Part shown: positions 53,839 to 64,000 of the stretch, one piece after another
How the letters are laid out: every line of letters starts with the position of its first letter
Numbering within the stretch: position 1 is the first letter of the stretch
Assembly (NCBI GenBank): GCA_902729315.2
Contig: LR746273.1
Span: 3,635,001-3,699,000 of the forward strand
Length of the DNA stretch: 64,000 nt
Reading direction: 5' to 3'
Source of the DNA: Spirodela intermedia
Lineage: Eukaryota; Streptophyta; Magnoliopsida; Alismatales; Araceae
Notes under the pieces: model-generated
Databases searched by the model: none
Told to the model about the DNA's origin: nothing
The model's input: only the letters and a program-made list of their open reading frames with translations
Translations under genes and position numbers: made by a program

Positions 53839-56454
53839 TCAGCAACAGAACATTATTTCGTATATTCAAGGTGTCAGGGTAATATTCACATAATCCCGAA
53901 TTGAGGGGAATTTTATTGCAATAAGACCACTTTTTTGTCCTATTGTGAAGCCGTTGGCATGTCCATTCAACAGCTAGATGACGTGGACAGCATCCTGCCC
54001 CGCTGGCAGAACCTCTGAGGGGACACACGGAAGTGGTTGTCTCCCCCAAATTCCCAAAATGGACCCACCTGCACCCGCAGCCACAGGCCCCACAGCTTCC
54101 GTGGCGGCCTCTAACTTTATCCTAAATGATTCCAGTGTCCCGCGCGGGCACCTTCTGATATCCTGCATCAGCGCTCAGAACTAGCTGGGCCCGCACACCC
54201 AGGGGAGAGGCCCATCAATCCTGATTTAATTTTGTACGTATTTTCCTCATAATTGGCCTCTAATTAAATGGCACGTTTAGAGGCCAACATAATCGCATTT
54301 ATTTTAAAAGTAAAATTATTATTAATCATAAGAATAATAATGTAAAATTATTTTCACGAGGTCGTAGAAAATACAGCTCCATTCACTTCAACTATGCTTC
54401 AATAAATGACATAATTTGTTAAAATTATTAGGATATCATCTACAATCATAAACCAATATTCGTGGATTTAAATCGTTAGCATATCACTATTTTATTTTAT
54501 TAATTATGGGCCAATGAAAAATCGTTTAATGGAAATTTATCTGAAAGTATTTTATATTTATGTGGAAGATATGAATGGGAAGGAAGCAAGGAAGAGAAGA
54601 GAGGAAGTGGGGTGAGACGGGCGGGGGGAGGGTGGGGGACAAGGTGACAGGGTGGAAGCGGTTCGAGGGGGGCTTTCGTAGGTCGCTGTCCGGTTCGGAC
54701 GGCGAGCTTCGTCGCGCCAGGACGAGGTCGACCGGCACGTTACCGCTTCCGCACGTAACGTAGTCCACTGGGGCCCACTCCCCATTACGGCCGCCCCCGG
54801 TAGAAGTCCACGGCACGTAACCTTTAACGGGGGGGGGGGGGGGGGGGGGGATTTGACCGTAATATCTCACAAGCTCGAGCCTAGTCTCGGTGCGCCGTCA
54901 AAATACCTCCCCCGGTGTTAATTAGTCTGGGAGGGTCAGACGTCTCGGAGCTGACGGTTCCTGCGGGGTGGGACGCGTGGCATCTTGGACTTCGAAAATC
55001 CCATGTTTAGCTGGCGACCAGTTCCCGGCGCCGCCAGCAGGGCCTCCGCGGATGTCCGGCACTGCTGGTGAGCTGTCCACACCGCCGCCACCTGGCACGG
55101 GCGGCGCCCCCTACCCAACCGGTTGACGAGACTGCCCCTTGATCGGCCGAGTCTCCGGTACAGTCAACTCCGGCGACCTTTCGACAACCGGCGCCGTCAG
55201 CGCGTGAAAGATGGAAGATCAACTAACGCTCTCTTCGCCAAGAGACGCTGCCACAAAGCCGCCACGACCGCCGTCAATTCACAGCTGTTTTCACCTTCTA
55301 AAAGTGCTAGAAGAATCTATATATCTAACACAATAAATAATTATAAATACATTTTTGTAATAAAAAAGGACACCTTCTCTCTACCGAATTCCATTTTTTT
55401 TGTTTTTGGTGTCACCATTTTAAGTAATCATCAAGATTCTTCATATTTTTAAAAAAATAGATTATTCGGCATGCATCTTCGTTGTTCTCGGTGGCATCGA
55501 ATGCGATTGAGAGCTCCACCAACGGCGCAGACTTGTAGCATCGGCACCGAGACATCTCAACCACCACCTCTTCGATCAAAATATTTTGTGACATTTATGG
55601 AAATTCTCTGAAGCTATCATCTTCCTTGATTCTCTCGCTCAGCCAAGTAGCTCCAACTCTCTCTCTCTCTCTCTCTCTCTAGCTTGGAGTATACTAATTA
55701 TAGAGAGATGCTCAGTCAAGTGTAAGACGGAAGACTTTGATTTGTTAAAGATAATCGAAGATAACTAAGCTTGGGTTCATGTGGATATTAGCATTGGATG
55801 ATATTCAAGGAAATAATAATAACTTATTTATATAAAAAATACTATTTAAAATACATTATTTGGGTTAAAGGTGATGATTACCATTTATGGGAATGTCAAA
55901 GTGGAGTCAAATAAAACGGATGTCTCGTTTGACCTTGGAGCTCGAGATGCCAGCGTGGCATCCGGGAGGCGGCCATCATCCCGGTGATGGAGGGCTGCCC
56001 CACGACTGTGTGGGAGAGAAATTGACCATAATACCCTCCGTTCTCACTATAAACGACGAGAAGCCCCACGAGATAGGTCACGCTTCCGAAACCGAAAAAG
56101 GCGCCGGGGTTCTTAATGCTTGGGGGATGGAGAGAGGGGGGAAGTACACGGGATGCGTGGGTACAGAAGAGAGGTCAGAATGGCAATTTAATTATTTTTA
56201 AATCATATAAGGGTATATTGGGAGTGTTATTTCCCCCGGGACGGCCTTCTGCGGCTGCCTTTTCTTATGGCCCCGTCCTTCTCCACCACTCCACTACTTC
56301 CGTCTTCTCTCCTCTGTCTCTCTCTCTCTCTCCATCTCGCTCTCTTCCCCCACCTTTCGTCGCCATCACCTCCTACCTTTCCTCTTAGTGTATACGTTGC
56401 CATTATTCTGGGCTGGAGGTTGGAGGGAAGGGAGGGAAAGGGATAGCTTGGAGG
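53667..56454. other. Repeat-rich spacer and XTH promoter
   Basis: No gene was seen. It holds (GA)n at 53811-53836, an AT-rich block at 54230-54560, GC-rich sequence with a G22 run at 54829-54850, (CT)n at 55657-55681, and a GC-rich stretch at 55920-56160. The XTH promoter and leader follow, with an ATATAAGGGTATATT TATA-like region near 56206-56220 and a CT-rich leader at about 56280-56400. Confidence 0.6.
54829..54850. repeat. G22 homopolymer
   Basis: Uninterrupted run of 22 G bases in the GC-rich spacer upstream of the XTH gene. Confidence 0.9.
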
Positions 56455-57772
56455 ATGGGCGGGGAGACACGTAACCCCCGGTTTCTGGCCACGGCGGCGC
56501 TCCTCCTCGTCGCTGCGGCGCTGCACCCGGCGGTGGCGGCCTTCTCAGAGCTGCAGACCCTCCGCTTCTCGGAGGGCTACTCGCCGCTCTTCGGAGAGGG
56601 CAACCTTGTCCGCTCCGCCAACGACCGCAAAGTCCGCCTCATCCTCGACCGCTACACCGGTAAAAGATTCGAAAACTCCCTCCGCTGCCGTCTTCTCCTG
56701 CGGCGGTGCCGCCGCCGCCCTGACTCTCCCTTGTTCCTTCCCTGCTAGGCTCTGGCTTCATATCCTCGGACCTCTACGATCACGGCTTCTTCAGCGCCAA
56801 GATCAAGCTCCCTTCAAACTACACCGCCGGCGTCGTCGTCGCCTTCTACGTAAGTCAACCAGACGATTTGATTATCCTCTCCATCAGCCATATCTATCCA
56901 GAAAGAAGAAGTAGCAGAGAGAGAGAGAGAGAGCGCTGAGATGGGAGAGGATTTTTCTTTCTCATGGTCTGCGTCTGTGCATGCAGACGTCAAACGGGGA
57001 CATCTTCAGGAGGAACCACGACGAGCTAGACTTTGAGTTCCTGGGGAACCCCCGCAGAGGCAGCTGGCGGCTGCAGACGAACATCTACGGCAATGGCTCC
57101 ACCCACCGCGGCCGCGAGGAGCGCTACAACCTTCCCTTCGACCCCACCCGCGAAGCCCACCGCTACTCCATCTTCTGGTCCCCCGACACCATCCTGTAAC
57201 TTTCCCTCCTCTTCTTCTTCTTCCTTTTCCTCCTCAAGCGGCGATAATCTCATGTTCCGTTCTGTGGTTGCAGTTTCTACGTGGACGAGACGCCGATCAG
57301 GGAGGTGCGGCGGAGCGCCGCCATGGGGGGGGAGTTTCCGGCGAAGCCCATGGCCCTCTACGCCACCATATGGGACGGGTCCTCGTGGGCCACCGGCGGC
57401 GGGAGGTACAAGGTGGACTACAACTCCTCCCCCTTCGTGGCAGATTTCTCCGACCTCGTCCTCTCCGGCTGCAAAGTCGACCCCATCCAGATGATGCCAA
57501 GCTCCGGCAGCCGCTGCGCCGCCGCGGAGGCGGAGCTTCTCGCCGGTGACTTCGCCGCCGTTGACCCCCAGGGCCGCCGCGCCATGGCGAGGTTCAGGGA
57601 GAAGAACCTGATCTACTCTTTCTGCTACGACTCATTCCGCTACTCCGCCGCCTTCCCCGACTGCGAAATTGTCCCTGCCGAGAAGGAGAGGCTGGACGGC
57701 ACCGGCCACCTGAAACTCGCCGGCCGCCGCCGCCGCCGATCCCCTTGCCGCCGATCCCGTGACGTCATGTGA
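56455..57772 (+). CDS. Xyloglucan endotransglucosylase/hydrolase (GH16, group III type)
   Basis: Secreted cell-wall enzyme that cuts and rejoins or hydrolyses xyloglucan. Four exons: 56455-56659, 56749-56849, 56987-57195, 57274-57772, giving 337 aa. The N-terminal signal peptide has a hydrophobic core LATAALLLVAAALHPAVAA (about 11-29). The GH16 catalytic motif HDELDFEFLG lies at 113-122, with the expected nucleophile Glu115 and acid/base Glu119. YGNGSTHRGREERY, WSPDTILFYVDETPIREVRR and MALYATIWDGSSWATGGG follow, then a C-terminal XET region with paired cysteines (FCYDSFRYSAAFPDC). The extended C-terminus and the GNGST-GREERY block resemble XTH27/28/30-like group III members. The last residues are Arg-rich (LAGRRRRRSPCRRSRDVM), which is atypical and lies in a CCG-repeat-rich stretch. 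Third codon positions are almost all G or C, unlike neighbouring genes. Confidence 0.95.
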
Positions 57773-58921
57773 AGACGACCGGTCGATCATACGTGATCGT
57801 CAACGTTCTCTCTCTGAGTCGTCACGGTTTTCTTCTCGTGTATCCCTCGCTCACTTGTACGACGCCGCTGATAATTCTTTCGTGAGTTTCTTCTTCTTCT
57901 TCTGCTTCTTCTTCCTCCTTCCAGATGAGGTTTACGCGTTTTGGTGTCCGACATGGTTTTTGCACATAACCCCCTACTTTTATGGGTATGACATCGAGGA
58001 GTCATGGATAGAGGGTAATTGGGCAATGCGATCGGGGGTGTTCTTGGAGGTTCTTATGTTCACTTTTATGGGTCCATTTATTATCTAGAGAAGAAAATTA
58101 TGGCCTTCTCAAGAAAAAAAAGAAAAGAAAGGTTATTTATCTTATCTAATTTTTCGTGAGTACATTAATCAAGTTACGACGCTGTGCTGCAGTATGATTA
58201 ATTCAAAAATGTTTGACTAAAATTTTTATGCTCACTAGTTCTTTTGGGTATTATCGAAGAATATCACTTTTGGTTAAAGTTTTTACATCTATGAAAATTT
58301 TGAATTAATAATATAATTATATCGAAATCACCCATATCAGAATTTCGGCTCAGCTTGCGAAATATGGGGGATCTAATCAATTATTTTTTTTACGATGTTC
58401 AAGTGATGACTTATGAGTTCCCAAAATAATACATATAAAGATGTATATATCCAAGCAAGGGAGAGAGAGAGAGAGTTGTGAGGGCTTTTGTTTAATTTTC
58501 TTCATTACGATGGTTGATACGAAATTTTTTTCTCTCTTGACCTTGGTAGGGTTGAACGCATTTGGATAGGATTGAATATCTCCAAATTGGTTTCGTGTCG
58601 TGTCTGAGCACGTCTATCTCTACAACGGTGCGAACTTTTTACGTATAAACCCTACTGAAATAATATTTGCGATAGGTTCTCGCAAACATCGACTTTCGCG
58701 CGGTACCCCGTCATGCAACGGCAGTAAAGGAAGGAAAAAGGTTGTCCGAGGGTTTATGGATAAATATCACAGGGGGCTATTATTATACGAATATTTGGGA
58801 GGAGGGATACGTACAAGAATGGCAATTTTTGTTGCCACTGAGGCGATGCCCTTCAGAAGGTGGCGACAGTGACATTCCAACTAGTACACGGCTACCACTC
58901 TTTCTCTCTCCCTTTCTCTAC

Positions 58922-58926
<5 letters not shown>

Positions 58927-58962
<36 letters not shown>
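58927..58962. repeat. (CT)n microsatellite
   Basis: About 18 CT units. Confidence 0.9.
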
Positions 58963-58966
<4 letters not shown>

Positions 58967-59051
58967 ACTTATGTTGGAAGAGGTCGGTCAGTGGGAAGTC
59001 CACCATCTCCATGAAAATAGAAAATTTAAATATGCATATTAAAAAAAAAGG

Positions 59052-59053
<2 letters not shown>

Positions 59054-59101
<48 letters not shown>
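59054..59101. repeat. (CT)n microsatellite
   Basis: About 24 CT units, 91 bp right of the previous CT tract. Confidence 0.9.
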
Positions 59102-59105
<4 letters not shown>

Positions 59106-60287
59106 CTCTATGTGAGAGAGTCACTGAGATGCTTGGCACGAAAAAAGACCACCCGTGTGGAAATAACTACTATTTGAAAAATAATCACATTAAAATCAAT
59201 AAGAAAATAATTAACGGAAGAAAGAACTCTCGGGTGCTCAGAATCTTGGGTCGTGCTAAGGATTCGATGGGCTGGTATTGTAGTGACTATTGGGCCAGTT
59301 TCAGGGCATTCCGGCCTGTGGGCTTGATTTCGCCCCACCCTAAGCGTGATGTGCATGGCCCAATACCACATCTTGGTTGGTTTTCAGCCGCAACTCCCTG
59401 TCGCTTGCTTTTAATGCATGCATATCCCTGATTTATACAATTTTCGAGATGCCCCCCCTACTTTCAGTGCCCCTCTTGGCCAGAATCCGAATGGGTCCAT
59501 TAAGGTGCCCTCTTAAACACCACTTCAATGTATTCACTCTCTCCACATAATAATAATAATAAATTAATTGATTAAAGCCTTATTTTTCCACTTAAATACT
59601 TTAATTTTATTTTTTCACCATTTTAAAAAATTTACCCTCATAAATCGTTCCAACTGATTTTAGAGAATGGGGAATAATTTTTCTCTCCTCATAATATCAA
59701 TACATTTAAAAAATAAGGTCAAATCATAAGGCGTCTGGATGCTAACTTTTGTGCTAAATAATAATAATAAAAATAAAATATTTCATTGATAAATCATAAT
59801 ATATTTCTGATTAGGGTTCTTGGATGCATTTTTGGTCATATATGAGGTTTAGACTGATTAATTTATTCGGCCATAGTTCCTTACTGCGGGGCTCAAGCCC
59901 GGAAAAAAATTGGGCCGGGCAGCCTGTCGGTTTTGGGCTCAATGGGCTCACTAGGTTCAGGATTTTATTTATTTATGGTGAGCTGAGAATCTCACGAAAA
60001 ATGGGAGGAAGCCGCGCTATCTGATCTAGCCGTCCATTTTGGGAGGATCTCGTGATTAACGGCCAGAAACACGAGATCTGGCTTCTTCTGATACGTGGCA
60101 CGTTGTCCGTCCCACGTTCCATCTGTGTAGAAGAGTGAGGCCGTGTTAAGCCGTCCACGTAAAAAAATCGAGAGAGAAAGAGAGAGAAGGGGGACAGATA
60201 CAGAGAGAGAAGCAGAAGCTCCTCTGTGTTCCGCACTGCGTCAGCTCAACTACGCGGAGCTTTTTTCCCGCCGTCACCGCCGCAGCA

Positions 60288-63200
60288 ATGTCATCGTCCT
60301 TCGCCGCTGTCTCCTCCCTCTCCGGGCAGCTCTCCGGGCCTCCACTTCCTACGAGGAGACCCGTTGTGCCGTGTAGGTCGGTGGTGATGCCGCATGGGGC
60401 ACCCCCCTCGTTGGGGTCTCTCAGGTTTTGAGCTCTCTTACTCTCTGTTGTGCCTGAGCTCACTGCTAAGTTTGTTTCCATTCATTACGGCATTATCGAA
60501 GTGTTTTTAACGTGGACAAATTTGGAGATGAGAAATCGTTAGAACTAACTGTGACATGATCCAGATTTCCAATAGTCATCATCTCGTATCATTTTTGCAA
60601 AATGTCCGCTGATGTTCAATTCGTTATTTTCCTCGGCTTTTGGCGCATGGAGGAGGACGTAAGGATCCATTTAAATGTGTTTCTTGGATTCTAGAACACA
60701 TTATGTATAAGTTGGCCTGAGGTCTGTTGAGTACTGCTGTGATCGTTACATTTTTTTGCTTTAGATGAGTTGTAACGAGGTTTATTCAGATACAATGTTT
60801 TGTGTTAACAGTAAGAAGTTGTTTTTTCCCAAGAAACTTGATTAGCTTAGGTAAGTTTTACTTATTGATGGGTAGGGCAATGAGTTACCTGACGATATAA
60901 ACGCCTTCCTGACTGAGAAGCCTTTTTTAATCTAAGCTGATAATACTTTGGGGATGACGTTTTCTGGTTTCCCATTTCTCCCCCCATGTTTTACATATTT
61001 CTAGTGTCTGTCAACATAGAGCTCAACGAGTGTCTAATCAGCCCAAATATCTAGAACATTATCTTTCTCCCGTGGCAATTGAATTCGTGGTCCTCAGGTA
61101 GTCAGATCATCATCCTCTTGATCATTTGGATACAACCGAACTGGAACATCAGGATCTTCATGGGGACGTCAAATTTTATACCTTCATCCTGTATTATTTT
61201 CTGAAGGTCGGAGACAAAATGCTTGAGGATGTCGTGGATTTTTCTATCCTTCTAGAGTATGGAAGCCTTAACAGAGTCCTGCTCTCAAGTTATCATATTT
61301 ATACAAGGATACTATATTTTGAAATTTCGGATGAATCGAAGGTATTGTAAGTACATATGGTACTTAACGGCCATGTGTCCTTTTTTCGCTGACATTAGAG
61401 AAGGCCTGGTGGCGAAGACTACATTCCATTAAAGACGTTAATTGTACAGGAAAAGCTTGCTGATATGTCTCATTAATTAATTCATGCATACATTTTCGTT
61501 ATTTATTGCTACAATGTGAGATGTTTTACCAATGTAGCATGGGGTATTTGATGATTTGCTCATTCAAGACTTTTAGTTGTACCTGACCCATGACTAATGA
61601 GTATAGCTTCTCGTTATGCTAAGACAATTGGTTGCACGTCACTAATTTTCCTCTGACGGGTACTTTCACTCACACATCATTTTGTCTGGTTCAATATATG
61701 TTAACCCACTTCCTTCTCCAATTGTTGAACGTAACACGACTTTTGCTTCTCTTTTCTTTTTCTTCATCATAAAAAGTACAAGATACAGATAGATATCCAG
61801 GAGGTGGATCATTGAAGATGGTTTGATTTGAATTTCTTACTATCCCAATGGACAATAATTGTTTTATTCTTCAGTTTCACTTCATGTTTATGATATTTCA
61901 CCATTTGCCTCTTCATGGTTCACCCAAAACTCCTGTGGAGATGGATACGCTTTGGGAATCAGTTAGGATTTTGATAAAAAATATAGAATACCTAGTAGCC
62001 AGCATCAATTAAGTCTGAGTTTACTTGGATATATCAAGAAAAAATATTTTTACATTTGTACGAACTCTAGGTCTTTTGTGGTGGCTTAACTCGCAATCAG
62101 ATTATCCTGCTTCACTTATGTTTTGATTTCCACTTGAAAATTTCTCTATGGTCATCCTTAGTAGTTATGAAAGGTTTTCTGAAATAAGATACTGTTCCAA
62201 TTCATGATAATTTGTTATGTTCCGAGATTGGACTACATTTATATGGTGGGTTCTTCATGTCCAGTTAAATAGTTAACTAGATTCCACCTCGTAATTTTCT
62301 ATTTTTGTGCACCATCTTTGAGAAAATTTTTAAGGAGTATTTATGTCAAAAAAATGTTAATATTTTTTCTGTCTTTCTCTTAAAGATTAATTTTTGTAGC
62401 TTTTATGACTTGCAATTTTCTCTAATAGAGTAAAATCATTTTCCATGAAAGCCCATTTATAGGAGGCTAAAGTGTTAAATGACTTAAAGAATCAAAGTTT
62501 TTATGTGATTTTTCTTACAAAGTGAAGCACTCAAAATTTCGTGTCGGTATGAACTTATTTAAATGATCAAAGCTGATTTTGTGACTGCTATGCTTATCGT
62601 ATGATGCTAGTTGGATGTTAAAGACCTTGGGGAGATAAAAGTAAGTTCAACAGGAGGGGTATCAATGGACTAAGTATACTTGGCCTGGCCTGAATACGAT
62701 TTGATCTAGTGGGATCTTGGTTGGTGTTTGGCCCACCCCATTCTCCCTGTCCGCCCCCACCCTTGCCGCCATCTCCTCTCACTTCCCTATCATTCTCTCT
62801 CTCCCCCTCCACCTTTCCCCCTTCTTAAGAACTCCTAATCCCCATCCTGTCCACCCCTCCACTTCCTCATGCCCTCCTCTGCATCGATCTAGTCTCCTCC
62901 TTGTCTTCTCTTCTCTCCTCGAATTAGACAACTCTTCCTTCCTCTCGTATCCTTGTCCTACCTCAAGGAATCCTGATCTCCCTGCAGTCAACTCGACCTC
63001 CTACACCCCCCCTATTCTTAAAAGATGGGCCCAAATCATCCTCCTCTCCCTTTACCTTCTCTAACTAGAGAAGTCCTCCTTTCTTTTCCCTCTCCTCATC
63101 CCAATCAGAGAACCCATACTACCTCTTCTTCCCATTCAGACTTAGAAGTCCGAAAAGCTCTATTCTACGAGAAATTGGATTCTTTGGTTAGGATAGGTTT

Positions 63201-63960
63201 TCACTGCTGTTGTGGTCCTTTCGTGCCTACACGTTTATGATCAGGCCTAGGCTTCATAGGTTCTGACTCGGAGTCCATTTTCCGGGCTTATGTCTACACG
63301 CCCAGGTTTGGTTTGGGGTTTGTAATAGATGTTTGGATTTGGCAAGGTCTGGCCCACGCCACTGAGAGCCTTACACAACATTGAATGCTCAAAGATGTAC
63401 AAAGAGGGTAAGATGGGTGGGGAGGGGCGATGGTTTTGTTCACGAACCTGAAGATAAATAAGAGTAATAACAAGTTTAGGGACATTTAAATAATTTTAAT
63501 TATACCTAGATAGTTTATTTTTATATTTTCTATAACTACTATAATAATAAGACAACCAAAGCAATGTAGAGTTGGAACATGATTCTTGTAATTTTTCTTT
63601 TTTGATGGAGAACGTTGCGACAGTCCCATTTCTGGGTGAGTAAAGATTGTGAAATATTTTCTGAAATATTTGTCCCATTCCCTGGACAGATTGTGTGTCA
63701 GATGTAGCTATGCAACATCTAATGTGGGGGAGAATTTCTCTTCTGTTCCCATAGATGTTGATGCAGAGGTGAAGACTGAAAGGGTGAGAGTTTGGAACTT
63801 CAACTGGATCTCCTTCGATGACTATTTACTGGAACCTACTTATCCAAGCTCTGACTATACAATTTATGAAGATTGTGGTCCTGGGAGGCAATGGATTTGT
63901 TGGTTCTGCGATATGCAAGGCTGCAATCTCCAAGGGCATAGAAGTGGTCAGCGTCAGCAG
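60288..63960 (+). CDS. Predicted plastid-targeted protein of unknown function, 3' partial
   Basis: Two exons are visible: 60288-60424 and 63690-63960, joined in phase (AG + A gives Arg). The second ends at a possible CAG/GT donor, so the gene continues beyond the window. The N-terminus begins MSSSFAAVSSLSGQLSGPPL and is rich in Ser, Pro and Arg with no acidic residues over about 45 residues, as in chloroplast transit peptides. The mature part reads TERVRVWNFNWISFDDYLLE, PTYPSSDYTIYEDCGPGRQW and ICWFCDMQGCNLQGHRSGQR. Cysteines in DCGPG, CWFC and GCN suggest a metal-binding or redox cluster, but I cannot name the family. The 3.3 kb first intron holds a long pyrimidine-rich stretch. Plastid location is an inference from composition only. 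Confidence 0.65.
62731..63140. repeat. Pyrimidine-rich (C/T) low-complexity stretch
   Basis: About 400 bases in the first intron of the plastid-protein gene are dominated by C and T on the plus strand, with many CTCC, CCCC and TCTC words and few purines. This is strong strand asymmetry with no simple repeat unit. Confidence 0.6.
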
Positions 63961-64000
63961 GTCTTTAAAGCCTTTCTTTTCTAATTAATAACTCTGTATC

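Larger units (their letters stand above)
57773..60287. other. Spacer with two long (CT)n tracts
   Basis: It contains the XTH 3' UTR, AT-rich sequence, CT microsatellites at about 58927-58962 and 59054-59101, and the promoter and leader of the next gene (purine-rich GAGAGA at 60168-60213). No gene was seen; small open frames over the CT tracts are repeat artefacts. Confidence 0.6.

Noticed and set aside
56606-57549. Several overlapping open frames across the XTH gene
   Set aside because: They are shadows of the very GC-rich XTH coding sequence in other frames.
58742-59014. Open frames over the CT-rich region
   Set aside because: They consist mainly of Ser-Leu repeats translated from (CT)n microsatellites.

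Overview
This is a nuclear genomic window from a flowering plant. Seven spliced protein-coding genes and one gene cut by the right edge can be read from conserved protein segments joined at splice sites. Nearly all introns are GT-AG with AT-rich bodies. Plant-specific content includes a xyloglucan endotransglucosylase/hydrolase, a G-box-binding bZIP factor with the proline-rich group G N-terminus, and a protein with a plastid-transit-like N-terminus. The very GC-rich coding sequence of the cell-wall enzyme, beside AT-rich spacers and introns, suggests a monocot, but that is only an inference.

Layout from left to right: (1) plus strand, 1-8501, a protein with two ZGRF1-type N-terminal domains (DUF2439), first exon cut by the left edge; (2) minus strand, 16751-10500, mitochondrial AAA ATPase ATAD3; (3) an AT-rich spacer of about 4 kb without a gene; (4) plus strand, 21427-23386, cytosolic ribosomal protein S18 (uS13); (5) minus strand, 30736-23915, EMC2, the TPR subunit of the ER membrane protein complex; (6) minus strand, 38071-32293, a bZIP16/bZIP68-like G-box-binding factor with a cluster of G-boxes upstream; (7) plus strand, 40378-53017, a SUMO protease of the ULP1C/ULP1D (OTS) type with all catalytic residues present; (8) a GC-rich, repeat-rich spacer holding an orphan exon-like fragment; (9) plus strand, 56455-57772, an XTH of the group III type; (10) plus strand from 60288, a predicted plastid-targeted protein of unknown function that runs off the right edge.

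For the seven genes whose 3' end lies in the window, exon boundaries were set by hand so that reading phase is kept across every junction. The resulting lengths agree with the families: ATAD3 658 aa, S18 152 aa, EMC2 305 aa, bZIP 411 aa, ULP1 536 aa and XTH 337 aa. The genes are independent single-copy-style loci and do not form an operon or cluster. The one plausible functional link is local: the bZIP gene and the SUMO protease gene lie head to head, and both flanks carry perfect CACGTG boxes, the type of site that the bZIP family binds.

No tRNA, rRNA, CRISPR array or intact transposon was recognised. Transposon-like material is limited to compositionally odd islands in introns of the protease gene. 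I found no convincing novel multi-gene system. The best leads are the G-box array, an in-phase alternative terminal exon in the protease gene, a GC-AG intron in ATAD3, frame-neutral linker exons in the ZGRF1-like gene, and the unidentified plastid protein.
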